From: Chromatiaceae bacterium
GTDB lineage: Bacteria; Pseudomonadota; Gammaproteobacteria; Chromatiales; Chromatiaceae
DNA length: 64,000 nucleotides
Direction: 5' to 3'
Assembly (NCBI GenBank): GCA_024235395.1
Contig: JACKMK010000001.1
Coordinates: 434,001-498,000, forward strand
A program made the position numbers and the translations under genes. The notes beneath the pieces were generated by a model. That model did no database searches, was not told the origin of the DNA, and worked only from the letters and a program-made list of their open reading frames with translations. This document shows, piece after piece, positions 7,965 through 16,235 of this stretch (the stretch's first letter is position 1; each line of letters starts with the position of its first letter).

Positions 7965-8822
7965 ATGCAGTACGACACGCCGTCGATCAAGCGGCATTCG
8001 CCTTACATTCCACGTAGTGCTTTCGCTCCGTTGCGCGCCGCCGGCCTCGCACTCGCGATCGTCATGGCCGGCGCGGCCGGTGCCGAATCCGTCGAACCGC
8101 CGCAGCCGCTGGTGAAGATCGACGACTTCATGCTGAACAACCTGCATTTTGCGCTGTTCGCCAGTCAGACCGGGCGGGACCCGCAGGACCCCGAGGAACA
8201 ACTGCGCCTCCTCAACGAGTTGGTGAACAACTTCATGGTGGCCAACTCGCCCGAAGGCCAGGCGCTCGCCAAAGAACCCGAGGTGGAGGCCGCTCTGGAG
8301 GTCGCGCGCGCGCGACTGATCGCGCAGACGTATGTGCGCTCCGCACTGGAGAAGTCGCCGATCGACGAGGCACAGGTAAAGTCGATCTACGACGCCGAGT
8401 ACGCGGCGCCCGGCGTCGAGTACAAGGCACGCCACATCCTGCTGGAAAACGAGGCCGATGCGCGCGACGTCATTGCCGCACTGGACGCCGGAAAGGATTT
8501 TGCCGAACTCGCCAGTGAACGTTCGACCGGACCGAGCAAATCGGTCGGTGGCGATCTGGGATGGTTCGCCGGCGACGAAATGGTGAGCGCGTTCTCACAT
8601 GCCACGCAGGAGCTTGCCGACGGGCAGTACAGCAAGACGCCGGTCAAGACCCAGTTCGGATGGCATGTAATCCTGCGCGAACAGAGCCGCGAGGTCCCAC
8701 CTCCGAGCCTTGAGTCAGTGCGCAGCGAGATCGAGCAGCAGATTCGTCAGGAGCAGGTCGCGAAGCTGGTTGCAGCCATCAGAGACAAGACCAAGATCGA
8801 AGTGCAGCGCCTGGAGGAATGA
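7965..8822 (+). CDS. Periplasmic parvulin-type peptidyl-prolyl isomerase
   Basis: 285 residues with a good ribosome binding site (GGAGGACC). An N-terminal hydrophobic stretch (about residues 24-41, ending AGAAGAES) is a likely signal peptide after a basic leader. A SurA/PrsA-like helical region follows, then a PpiC domain at about 140-245, marked by YKARHILLENEADARDVIAA, GPSKSVGGDLGWF and KTQFGWHVILREQSR. It probably assists folding of envelope proteins. It is the last gene of the yciB group and lies convergent to the small gene at 8852. Confidence 0.87.
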   Translation: MQYDTPSIKRHSPYIPRSAFAPLRAAGLALAIVMAGAAGAESVEPPQPLVKIDDFMLNNLHFALFASQTGRDPQDPEEQLRLLNELVNNFMVANSPEGQALAKEPEVEAALEVARARLIAQTYVRSALEKSPIDEAQVKSIYDAEYAAPGVEYKARHILLENEADARDVIAALDAGKDFAELASERSTGPSKSVGGDLGWFAGDEMVSAFSHATQELADGQYSKTPVKTQFGWHVILREQSREVPPPSLESVRSEIEQQIRQEQVAKLVAAIRDKTKIEVQRLEE

Positions 8823-8851
8823 CGCGGCGCCGGCCGTCCTCGCCTGTCCGA

Positions 8852-9142
8852 TCAGTCGTCGGACTTCTGCGGCGGGCGGCCGATCTTGCCGATCGGCACC
8901 ACTTCGGCGGTCGGTTTCTCGTCAGTGAAATACGGCCGCTCCTGAGCAACCCCGGCGGCATCCGCCAGTTCGCGTTCACGCAGGGAGATCAGCCCCAGGC
9001 AGTGGCGCACGTCCTCGATGGTCTGTTCGGATAGCGGATGCTTCATCGCCCGACTGGGCGGAGTGGTGTCCTTGATGATCTGCGCCAGTACCTTGCGCAT
9101 CACCACCAGGATCTCGCGTTCTTTCTTGCTCGGATCGCCCAT
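8852..9142 (-). CDS. Small conserved protein of unknown function, 96 aa
   Basis: Not recognised. A strong GGAGG lies eight bases before the ATG at 9142 and favours this start over an in-frame GTG 15 bases upstream. The protein begins MGDPSKKEREILVVMRKVLA, has a helical and basic first half, and ends in a Pro/Lys-rich probably disordered tail (KIGRPPQKSDD). It lies about 110 bases downstream of rpoS on the same strand, beyond a GC-rich stem-loop. It has no cysteine pairs, signal peptide or membrane segment. The segregating Arg/Lys distribution would fit a small nucleic-acid- or protein-binding factor, but that is speculation. Confidence 0.7.
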   Translation of the reverse strand: MGDPSKKEREILVVMRKVLAQIIKDTTPPSRAMKHPLSEQTIEDVRHCLGLISLRERELADAAGVAQERPYFTDEKPTAEVVPIGKIGRPPQKSDD

Positions 9143-9219
9143 GCCGACTGCCTCCACGAATTGCGGAAGTCAGCATACCCGAACGGATTGCCCAGAATCC
9201 ACGTGTCCGTTGAGCCATT

Positions 9220-9251
9220 AGCGGCGCGCCACGGTCCCGGTCCGCGCCGCT
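9220..9251 (-). terminator. GC-rich stem-loop at the rpoS 3' end
   Basis: Arms AGCGGCGCG and CGCGCCGCT pair perfectly around a 14-base loop. The structure begins within the rpoS stop codon. There is no U-tract after it, so it may be a 3'-stabilising hairpin or a Rho-dependent pause rather than a classic intrinsic terminator. Confidence 0.5.
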
Positions 9252-10264
9252 CACTTGAAGATGGTGTCGATCGAAAAACCTTCCTGTTCGAGGATACCGC
9301 GCAGGCGCTTCAACGCGTCCATCTGGATCTGCCTGACCCGCTCACGGGTCACGCCCAATTCATTTGCCACCTGTTCGAGCGTCGAGTTTTCGTATCCGTG
9401 CAGGCCAAAGCGGCGTTCCACTACCTCTCGCTGCTTGTCGTTCAGTTTCGACAACCATTCATCGAGATGGCCCGAGATGTCGTCAGCCTGGATATGCTCG
9501 GTGGGATCGGTCGCATTTTCGTCGGCGATCGTGTCGAGCAGGGGTTTGTCCGCTTCCTTGCCATATGGCGTGTCGACCGAGGTCACACGTTCGTTGAGTC
9601 CGAGCATGCGCTTGACTTCGTCGATCGGTCGATCGAGCAGATCAGCGATCTCTTCCGCCGTCGGCTCGTGGTCGAGGGTTTGCGTGAGTTGTCTCGCCGC
9701 GCGCAGATAGACGTTGATTTCCTTGACCACGTGGATCGGCAGTCGAATGGTGCGCGTCTGGTTCATGATCGCGCGCTCGATCGTCTGGCGAATCCACCAA
9801 GTGGCGTAGGTCGAGAAGCGGAAACCCCGTTCCGGGTCAAATTTCTCGACCGCGCGGATCAGACCGAGGTTGCCCTCTTCGATCAGGTCGAGCAAAGCCA
9901 GACCGCGGTTCATGTAGCGGCGTGCGATCTTCACGACCAGGCGCAGGTTGCACTCGATCATGCGTCGCCTGGCGGCGACGTCACCCTTCTGGGCCAGCCG
10001 CGCGTAATACACTTCCTCTTCTGCCGTCAGCAGTTTGGAGAAGCCGATTTCGTTCAGATAGAGGCGGGTCGCATCGAGCTGGCTATCCGGGATCTCTCCG
10101 GCCGCATAGCGGCTCTCCCCTTCATCGCTGCTCTCTGATTCTTCTTCGACCGCGTCGACGATTTCCAGATCCTTAGGATCGTTGGTGTCGATTCCCACAT
10201 CTACGTCGTCCCCGTCGATGTCCTCGTCAGCATCGAGTTCAACGTCGTCGCGTTTCGCCGGCAT
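9251..10264 (-). CDS. rpoS: RNA polymerase sigma factor RpoS
   Basis: 337 residues. After an acidic N-terminus (about residues 1-55) come region 1.2 (SQLDATRLYLNEIG), region 2 (LALLDLIEEGNLGLIRAVEK, FRFSTYATWWIRQTIERAIM), region 3 (LPIHVVKEINVYLRAARQL) and the region 4 helix-turn-helix (ELGVTRERVRQIQMDALKRL). RpoS directs transcription of stationary-phase and general stress genes. The nlpD-rpoS pairing and the lack of the long RpoD region 1.1 and insert exclude the primary sigma factor. In related bacteria the main rpoS promoter lies inside nlpD; no specific promoter is claimed here. Confidence 0.96.
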   Translation of the reverse strand: MPAKRDDVELDADEDIDGDDVDVGIDTNDPKDLEIVDAVEEESESSDEGESRYAAGEIPDSQLDATRLYLNEIGFSKLLTAEEEVYYARLAQKGDVAARRRMIECNLRLVVKIARRYMNRGLALLDLIEEGNLGLIRAVEKFDPERGFRFSTYATWWIRQTIERAIMNQTRTIRLPIHVVKEINVYLRAARQLTQTLDHEPTAEEIADLLDRPIDEVKRMLGLNERVTSVDTPYGKEADKPLLDTIADENATDPTEHIQADDISGHLDEWLSKLNDKQREVVERRFGLHGYENSTLEQVANELGVTRERVRQIQMDALKRLRGILEQEGFSIDTIFK

Positions 10265-10318
10265 GCCCCCTCCACCCTATTCAGCCAAAAATCGACGGAC
10301 GGTCGGACCGACTGGCGT

Positions 10319-11104
10319 TCAGCGCCGCGGCAGCAGACTTACCGGATCCACCGGCTTACCGTCACGCCTGATCTCGAAATGCAGCAAGGCATCGCCGTTG
10401 TTCGCGGTACCCATCTCTGCAATCTTCTGTCCTTTGGTAACCTGGTCACCTTCTGCGACCAGAATCTTCCTGTTGTGCCCATAGGCACTCAGGAAATTGT
10501 CGTTATGTTTGACGATGATAAGCCGCCCGTAGCCGATCAGTCCACTCCCGCTGTAAACGACCTTGCCATTCTCGGCGGCACGAATCGGATCGCCGGCCTT
10601 GCCGGCAATTTTTACGCCCTTGCGCAGCGGATCGTCTTTGCGAAACGTGGATACGACGCGGCCTTGTACCGGCCAGTGCCATTGCAGCGCGCGCACCGTC
10701 GACGAGGGTGAGGGTGAAGAGGGTGAAGGTCCCGGAGGCGACACGCGCGGCGCGCGTGCCTGAGTACTCGGCCGCGGAGCAGGCGGAGCAGGTGGTGTTC
10801 GCACGGGTGGTGGTGGACGCAAGCGCAGCGACTGTCCGGCGTAGATCCGGTACGGCGCACGAATGCCGTTCCACGCGGCGATCGCCCGATAGTCGATCCC
10901 ACTCTGCCAAGCGATGCCGTACAAGGTATCGCCTCGCTGCACGCGATAACTATCGCCGCTGATGGACGGACGCGAGGGCGGTGCCGGCCGCGCCACTGTA
11001 CGTTGACCACGCGACTCCACCGGCGCACGCCAGCTGGCCGTGCATGCCGCAAGCAACAACAGCGACAGTGCCGCACAACACAGCCGCAGCGGGCGCACAG
11101 ACAC
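10319..11104 (-). CDS. nlpD: Murein hydrolase activator NlpD (LysM and degenerate LytM domains)
   Basis: 261 residues from the GTG at 11104, chosen because it puts a lipoprotein signal at the N-terminus (LLLLAAC, lipid-modified Cys21). In-frame sequence upstream overlaps the yqaA gene. A LysM domain (SYRVQRGDTLYGIAWQSG) and a Pro/Ser-rich linker lead to a LytM/M23 domain. The LytM metal ligands look degenerate (GVKIAG where active enzymes have a His, and HFEI instead of HxH), as in E. coli NlpD, which activates amidase AmiC at the septum rather than cutting murein itself. It lies just upstream of rpoS. Confidence 0.92.
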   Translation of the reverse strand: MSVRPLRLCCAALSLLLLAACTASWRAPVESRGQRTVARPAPPSRPSISGDSYRVQRGDTLYGIAWQSGIDYRAIAAWNGIRAPYRIYAGQSLRLRPPPPVRTPPAPPAPRPSTQARAPRVSPPGPSPSSPSPSSTVRALQWHWPVQGRVVSTFRKDDPLRKGVKIAGKAGDPIRAAENGKVVYSGSGLIGYGRLIIVKHNDNFLSAYGHNRKILVAEGDQVTKGQKIAEMGTANNGDALLHFEIRRDGKPVDPVSLLPRR

Positions 11105-11178
11105 CCGCGTCGACGCACTGTCCAGCCGGTTCGGATTGAACTCCTGCCTCAAGATCCCCGCTTCTATCCTGCGCTCGA

Positions 11179-11757
11179 TCAGAACCTGTACAGCAGGACT
11201 ATGATGACCAGCAGGGCCACCGTCAACCAACCCAGCCAATCTATCCAGCGATGCAGTCGTTCCTCCATGCGTGTGCCGCCCCAGGCCATCAACAGCGCGA
11301 CCAGGAAGAACCGCAACCCTCGACCGACGAACGAAGCCATCACGAACGGCAGAAACGACATACTGAGCAGGCCGGCGGTGATCGTGAATATCTTGTATGG
11401 GATCGGGGAAAAACCGGCAGCGAATATCGCCAAGACGCCCCATTCTTCGAACCACTGCCGGGACAGCGCGAAGGGCTCGGCGTATCTGCCACCCTGGATC
11501 CATGCCTCGACAAGTTCGAACGCGAACATGCCGATCAGATAACCGAACATGCCGCCCAGCACCGAGGTGAGCGTGGTCAACGCCGCGAACCCGATTGCCC
11601 GTCGCGGTTGCGCCATGCTCATTGGCGCGAGCATGACGTCCGGAGGGATCGGGAAGAACGACGACTCCGCGAAACTCAGGCCGCCGAGATACCACGGCGC
11701 GCGCGGGTGACGGGCCCAACGCATCGCGCGCGCATACAGTGGCGAAAAAATCTTCAC
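11179..11757 (-). CDS. yqaA: YqaA-type DedA/SNARE-associated inner-membrane protein
   Basis: 192 residues with four or five membrane segments. The SFAESSFFPIPPDVMLAPM stretch and the later FAAGFSPIPYKIFTITAGL stretch are the two re-entrant-loop-like signatures of the DedA superfamily, in the YqaA form. DedA proteins are implicated in lipid-carrier or phospholipid flipping and envelope integrity. It abuts pcm (ATG directly after the pcm stop) and precedes nlpD, a frequent arrangement in this superoperon outside the enterobacteria. Confidence 0.88.
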   Translation of the reverse strand: MKIFSPLYARAMRWARHPRAPWYLGGLSFAESSFFPIPPDVMLAPMSMAQPRRAIGFAALTTLTSVLGGMFGYLIGMFAFELVEAWIQGGRYAEPFALSRQWFEEWGVLAIFAAGFSPIPYKIFTITAGLLSMSFLPFVMASFVGRGLRFFLVALLMAWGGTRMEERLHRWIDWLGWLTVALLVIIVLLYRF

Positions 11758-12390
11758 TCAGCAGACCCCGTCGAGCAAGGGTACGAAACTGACCCGCTCG
11801 AGCATCTCATGCTCGTAGCCGTCAGCCGTGCGGGTGACCCGCACCAGGGCCTGCTCCTCGCGCCTGCCAACCGGCAGCACCATGCATCCGCCGGGACGCA
11901 ACTGTTCAACCAGGGCACGTGGAATCCCCTCGGGCGCCGCGGTCACGATGATGCCGTCGAACGGTGCATACTCGGGAAGCCCAAGACCGCCGTCGGTGTG
12001 CTTGGTGACGATGTTGCGCATATCCAGACGCTGGAACCGTCGCCGCGCGCTGTCGAGCAATGTCTTGACACGCTCGACTGTGTATACCCGGCGCACCAGC
12101 GGCGCCAGCACCGCCGTCTGATAACCCGACCCGGTGCCCACTTCGAGCACATTTTCCAAGGCCCCACCCTGCAGCAAGGCCTCGGTCATCCGCGCAACGA
12201 TGTAAGGTTGCGACAATGTCTGGCCACTGCCGATCGGAAGGGCCGTGTCTTCGTACGCGCGGCTCGCCAGCGCTTCGTCTACGAATAGGTGGCGCGGCGT
12301 GTTGCGTATGCGCTCGAGAACCCGCGGATCGCGGATTCCCTCTTCGCGCAGCCGTTGAATCAGACGCTCACGAGTGCGCTGCGAGGTCAT
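11758..12390 (-). CDS. pcm: Protein-L-isoaspartate O-methyltransferase
   Basis: 210 residues from the ATG at 12390; the upstream in-frame region overlaps surE and is not conserved. It carries the PCMT signatures LPIGSGQTLSQPYIVARMTE and the SAM-binding VLEVGTGSGYQTAVLAPL, plus FDGIIVTAAPEGIP. The enzyme methylates isoaspartyl residues in aged proteins with S-adenosylmethionine, starting their repair. The gene lies 23 bases after surE, the canonical surE-pcm pair. Confidence 0.95.
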   Translation of the reverse strand: MTSQRTRERLIQRLREEGIRDPRVLERIRNTPRHLFVDEALASRAYEDTALPIGSGQTLSQPYIVARMTEALLQGGALENVLEVGTGSGYQTAVLAPLVRRVYTVERVKTLLDSARRRFQRLDMRNIVTKHTDGGLGLPEYAPFDGIIVTAAPEGIPRALVEQLRPGGCMVLPVGRREEQALVRVTRTADGYEHEMLERVSFVPLLDGVC

Positions 12391-12413
12391 GCCGATACCC
12401 AGATGGGGCGCCG

Positions 12414-13163
12414 TCACAGCGGTCGCTCCAGCCATGCACCAAGCCCCGACAATGCCTGATGGCGAGTGAGATCGACCTGCAGGGGCGTGACCGATACCTG
12501 GCCGTTGCGCACGGCGTGGAAATCGGTCCCTGGACCCGCATCCTGCTCGGCGCCAGCCGGTCCGACCCAATAAATCGGTCGGCCACGTGGATCTTCGGCC
12601 TTGACCACGGGTTCGGCCTTGTGTCGGTGCCCGAGTCGCGTGGCAACGACACCGCTCAGCGATTCATACGGCAGATCGGGGACATTGACGTTCAGGATCG
12701 AGTCGGACGCCAACGGGTGGGCGCACAGCCGCTGGACCATTTCGACAGCGATCCGCGCCGCGGTGTCGAAGTGCCGCGGAGTGTGCGACGCGATCGAAAT
12801 CGCGATCGCCGGATAGCCGAGGAAACGCCCCTCGGTCGCCGCCGCGACGGTACCCGAATAGATGACATCGTCGCCCATGTTGGCGCCGGCGTTGATACCT
12901 GAAACCACCATATCGGGTTCTTCGGTGAGCAGCCCGGTGATCGCGAGATGGACGCAGTCGGTGGGCGTCCCCTCGACGCGTATGAAGCCGTTCTCCGCCT
13001 CACTCGCCCTGATCGGCTGCTCGAGGGTCAACGAATTGCTCGCACCACTGCGATCGCGATCGGGTGCGACAACCACGGTTTCTGCAATACCGGACAACGC
13101 CACGTGCAAAGCGCGCAGGCCCGGGGCCTGGTAACCGTCGTCGTTGCTGAGGAGAATTCGCAT
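12414..13163 (-). CDS. surE: 5'/3'-nucleotidase SurE
   Basis: 249 residues starting MRILLSNDDGYQAPGLRALH, which holds the metal-binding Asp8-Asp9. The VVAPDRDRSGASNSLTL segment (Ser and Asn ligands) and the PDMVVSGINAGANMGDDV segment complete the SurE active site. It dephosphorylates nucleoside 5'- and 3'-monophosphates and exopolyphosphate. It is followed by pcm, and the divergent smr-domain gene begins about 120 bases upstream. The start at 13163 matches the family N-terminus exactly. Confidence 0.95.
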   Translation of the reverse strand: MRILLSNDDGYQAPGLRALHVALSGIAETVVVAPDRDRSGASNSLTLEQPIRASEAENGFIRVEGTPTDCVHLAITGLLTEEPDMVVSGINAGANMGDDVIYSGTVAAATEGRFLGYPAIAISIASHTPRHFDTAARIAVEMVQRLCAHPLASDSILNVNVPDLPYESLSGVVATRLGHRHKAEPVVKAEDPRGRPIYWVGPAGAEQDAGPGTDFHAVRNGQVSVTPLQVDLTRHQALSGLGAWLERPL

Positions 13164-13281
13164 GCCTTCCCGGAATACGACCGGCCGTCAGTCCGGCGCG
13201 ATCTCAAGAGCCGGAATGATACTGCAAACCCCACACTGCCTCATCTTGATCTCAGTCCGCCGAGCCGCTTCAATCCCGTGC

Positions 13282-13827
13282 ATGGGAGACGCGGACGACA
13301 AGCGCGACGATACCGACGACGAGGCAGCGTTCCGCGCCGCGATGGCCGACGTCGCCCCGATGAAAGAAAAGCGCGCTGCCCCCTACCGCCGGCGCCGACG
13401 CCCGGAGCCCTTGAACCTGCCGGTCGGTGACGAGGCGACCGAAGAATTTGCCGACCTCGCGATCGAGACCGGTGATTTTCTCGAGTTCCGCAGGCCCGGC
13501 ATCCAGAACCGGGTATTCCACGACCTGCAGCGCGGTGTGATCGAGGCCCGCGCGACGCTCGACCTGCACGGCCTGCGGGTGCGCGAAGCGAGCCAGGCGC
13601 TCGACCGCTTCCTGGTACAGAGTCTTGCCGCAGGCCGGCGTTGCGTTCGGATCATCCACGGCAAGGGACGCGGTTCGGACGGCCAACAGCCGGTCCTCAA
13701 ACAGAAGACCAATCAGTGGTTGCGCCAACGCGACGAGGTGTTGGCTTTCGTCACAGCGCCACGCTGGGACGGTGGAACCGGCGCGGTGTACGTCCTGTTG
13801 TCCGGCAAACGACGACAAGCAGGCTGA
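13282..13827 (+). CDS. Smr/MutS2-domain protein (YdaL/SmrA type)
   Basis: 181 residues from the ATG at 13282. After a charged N-terminus (MGDADDKRDDTDDEAAFRAA) and a basic patch, the C-terminal Smr domain shows the two hallmark motifs LDLHGLRVREA and IIHGKGRGSDG, the latter followed by VLKQKTNQWL. Smr domains are RNA or DNA endonucleases related to the MutS2 C-terminus; the target here is unknown. The gene is inserted on the plus strand between surE and truD and ends six bases from the truD stop. Confidence 0.88.
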   Translation: MGDADDKRDDTDDEAAFRAAMADVAPMKEKRAAPYRRRRRPEPLNLPVGDEATEEFADLAIETGDFLEFRRPGIQNRVFHDLQRGVIEARATLDLHGLRVREASQALDRFLVQSLAAGRRCVRIIHGKGRGSDGQQPVLKQKTNQWLRQRDEVLAFVTAPRWDGGTGAVYVLLSGKRRQAG

Positions 13828-13833
13828 GTGGTG

Positions 13834-14886
13834 TTATCCGGCCGAGCGGAGAAGTTCGCGTAACACCGTGGTGGCATAACCGCCGGCAGGCAGCCCGAAC
13901 GTCAACACCAACGCATCTTCCTGCCACGTCCACGTCAGTTCCGAGACCACCAGGCGCAGGGCACGCCGATCGGCATCGACGCCCATACGGGCCAAGGCAT
14001 CGATCCAGTCCGCCCAGGGCCCCAGTACATCATGTTCCCGCTGGGCGGCCAGCTGCACGGGCTGCAAGGCCCTTCCCGATCGTCCGCACAGTGGACCGCT
14101 CGGATGGATATCGAGATCGGCCAGGCGAGTGGCAATGCTCGGATCGGCCGGATCATGCATGAACTGGCGTTGCGAACCCTCCAGCTGGAGCACGTCGCCC
14201 TCGACGGCGCATTGCCAGCTGCCGTCGGCAAGCCGCGCCGCCAGAACCTGATTGAACAGATGCGATCTGGCGGCGGACAACAGCAGACTGCGCTGTTCGC
14301 GGCCCGGTCTGCGGCCGCGGCGTCCGATCATGTCGGAGAAGCGCTGAAGATTTCCTCCGCGATGCCCGAATCGCTGGTTGCCGAAATAGTTGGGGACACC
14401 TTCGCGGGCGATTCGCTGCAAGATGTCTTCAGCTTGTGCCGTGTCACCGCGTACCGCCGTGACGCGAATCTCGAAGCGGTTGCCGCGCAGGCTGCCACGC
14501 CGCACCTTGCGGTGATGGGGTACGGCCGACAGGACCTGCAGCGAATCGTCCTCCAGCAGCGACCAATCGGGTGCTTCGCGACCCGCCAGTTGCACGCTGA
14601 AATGCTGCGTGGTGTCGGCATTGCGATCTTTCAGGCCCGCGAAACCGACAGCGACCTGGGCGACGCCGGCATGCCGCGCGAGCAGGCGCGCGACCTCGGC
14701 CGTATTGCGACCGCGCTTGCGCACCCTCAACATCACATGCTCGCCGTGCCCGGATGCCTCGTACCCAAGTTCCTCGACGACCACAAAATCCTCGGGCACC
14801 TGTCGGAGGACGCCGTCGAGCACTGGTCCGCCGAACGCACGAGGTAGACCGAGCGTCGGTTCTTCAGGCAATTCCGGGATGGGCAT
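13834..14886 (-). CDS. truD: tRNA pseudouridine(13) synthase TruD
   Basis: 350 residues from the ATG at 14886, whose A overlaps the ispF stop codon (TGATG), suggesting coupled translation. The catalytic motif is FAGLKDRNADTTQ with Asp87, and GVPNYFGNQRFGHRGGNLQR is the second TruD signature. The enzyme modifies U13 of tRNA-Glu. A long in-frame extension upstream lies inside ispF and is rejected. In E. coli the same order ispD-ispF-truD-surE is found. Confidence 0.95.
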   Translation of the reverse strand: MPIPELPEEPTLGLPRAFGGPVLDGVLRQVPEDFVVVEELGYEASGHGEHVMLRVRKRGRNTAEVARLLARHAGVAQVAVGFAGLKDRNADTTQHFSVQLAGREAPDWSLLEDDSLQVLSAVPHHRKVRRGSLRGNRFEIRVTAVRGDTAQAEDILQRIAREGVPNYFGNQRFGHRGGNLQRFSDMIGRRGRRPGREQRSLLLSAARSHLFNQVLAARLADGSWQCAVEGDVLQLEGSQRQFMHDPADPSIATRLADLDIHPSGPLCGRSGRALQPVQLAAQREHDVLGPWADWIDALARMGVDADRRALRLVVSELTWTWQEDALVLTFGLPAGGYATTVLRELLRSAG

Positions 14887-15368
14887 CAAAGGTCGGTCAG
14901 CAGGACGACCGCGTGGGCCGCGATACCCTCGCCGCGACCGGTGTACCCCATCCGCTCCGTGGTCGTCGCCTTGACGTTGACGCGGTCGACCGAGACCCCC
15001 ATGTCCTGTGCAAGATTGGCGCGCATCGTATCGATATGCGGCGCCATGCGTGGTGCCTGAGCAACCACGGTGCAGTCGAGATTGGAAACCCGCAGACCCT
15101 GCCCGGCCAGTGCGTCGCGTACCCGACGAAGCAGGATGCGACTGTCGATATCGCGGTAGGCATCGTCGGTATCGGGAAAATGCCGCCCGATGTCGCCGAG
15201 TGCGGCAGCGCCCAACAATGCGTCGCACACCGCGTGGACCAGCACGTCGCCGTCAGAGTGCGCCTCCAGGCCGCGCGTGTGTGCGATCCGGACACCACCG
15301 ATCGTTACCTGGTCTCCGTCGCCGAAACGATGTGCATCGAATCCGTGACCTATCCGCATTATTGCCAT
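14886..15368 (-). CDS. ispF: 2-C-methyl-D-erythritol 2,4-cyclodiphosphate synthase
   Basis: 160 residues. The active-site motif IGHGFDAHRF (Asp11, His13), GLEAHSDGDVLVHAVCDALL and ATTTERMGYTGRGEGIAAH identify IspF, which closes the cyclic diphosphate ring in the MEP isoprenoid pathway. GAGG five bases before the first ATG favours this start, with a second ATG three codons later. Its pathway partner ispD lies about 900 bases upstream, separated by the plus-strand tatD gene. Confidence 0.96.
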   Translation of the reverse strand: MAIMRIGHGFDAHRFGDGDQVTIGGVRIAHTRGLEAHSDGDVLVHAVCDALLGAAALGDIGRHFPDTDDAYRDIDSRILLRRVRDALAGQGLRVSNLDCTVVAQAPRMAPHIDTMRANLAQDMGVSVDRVNVKATTTERMGYTGRGEGIAAHAVVLLTDL

Positions 15369-15424
15369 CCCAACCTCTCAAGCAGGCGGCGATTCTAACA
15401 CCGGCGTCAGGCTAAACTTCAGAC

Positions 15425-16186
15425 ATGCAGTTGTTCGACACGCATTGTCATATCGACGTCGAAGAGTTCGACGATGACCGGGTGCAGGTATTGCAGGCGG
15501 CGCGCAGCGTGGGCGTCCGGGACCTGCTGGTGCCGGCCGTCATGCGCTCGACCTGGCCGGGATTGGTCGCGCTGTGCGCGGCGGACGCACATCTGCATGC
15601 AGCATTGGGCATGCATCCGGTCTACCTCAATCGCCATCGTCCCGAAGACGTCGACGCGCTGGCAGACGCCGTCGCAAGCCAGCCGCCCCTCGCGATCGGC
15701 GAGATAGGCCTGGACTGGTACGTTCCCGGGCTCGACCGACAGGTACAGCAGCGGCTGCTCGAAGATCAGCTGGCAGTCGCCGAGGCAAGTCACCTTCCGG
15801 TCGTCCTGCACGTTCGAAAGGCGCACGATGCGATGCTCAACACGCTCAAGCGCTTTCGCCTGAACGGCGGCTTCTGCCACGCGTTCAACGGCAGCATTCA
15901 ACAGGCCGAACGCTATCTGGAGATGGGTTTTCGACTCGGGTTCGGCGGCATGCTGACATTCGAACGCTCGACAAGGCTGCGACGTATCGCCGCGCAGCTG
16001 CCGCTGCAGGCTATCGTATTGGAAACCGACGCGCCCGACATGACGGTGGCATCGCACCGTTACGAACGCAATAGCCCGGCGTACCTTCCGGAGGTACTTG
16101 AAACCCTCGCCAGGTTGCGTGACCTGCCCGCCCCGGTGGTCGCTGAACAGACCACGCGCAACGCGCGCGAGGTTCTCGGCCTGTAA
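15425..16186 (+). CDS. TatD-family metal-dependent hydrolase (YjjV-like)
   Basis: 253 residues of the TIM-barrel TatD family. The N-terminal FDTHCHID gives two metal-ligand His residues, IGEIGLDWY the conserved Glu, and LPVVLHVRKAHD, CHAFNGS and VLETDAPDM the others. Members act as 3'-5' exonucleases or D-amino-acid/deoxyribonuclease-like hydrolases, and the substrate cannot be fixed from sequence. The length and the WY variant are closer to YjjV than to TatD itself. The gene is oriented against ispF and ispD, interrupting the usual ispD-ispF pair. Confidence 0.88.
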   Translation: MQLFDTHCHIDVEEFDDDRVQVLQAARSVGVRDLLVPAVMRSTWPGLVALCAADAHLHAALGMHPVYLNRHRPEDVDALADAVASQPPLAIGEIGLDWYVPGLDRQVQQRLLEDQLAVAEASHLPVVLHVRKAHDAMLNTLKRFRLNGGFCHAFNGSIQQAERYLEMGFRLGFGGMLTFERSTRLRRIAAQLPLQAIVLETDAPDMTVASHRYERNSPAYLPEVLETLARLRDLPAPVVAEQTTRNAREVLGL

Positions 16187-16235
16187 GCACCGCATCGCCT
16201 ATCCGTGTGGACGGCGTCCGGGCGCAAAGGCCGGG

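Noticed and set aside
9038..10138. Long open frame on the plus strand opposite rpoS
   Set aside because: It is the mirror of a GC-rich coding gene; the rpoS frame gives a full-length recognised protein, the mirror frame gives none.
11105..11719. N-terminal extension of NlpD
   Set aside because: It would overlap yqaA and bury the lipoprotein signal peptide in the middle of the protein.
13834..15228. Extended form of TruD with 114 extra N-terminal codons
   Set aside because: The extension is the ispF gene read in another frame; the real TruD start at 14886 overlaps the ispF stop.
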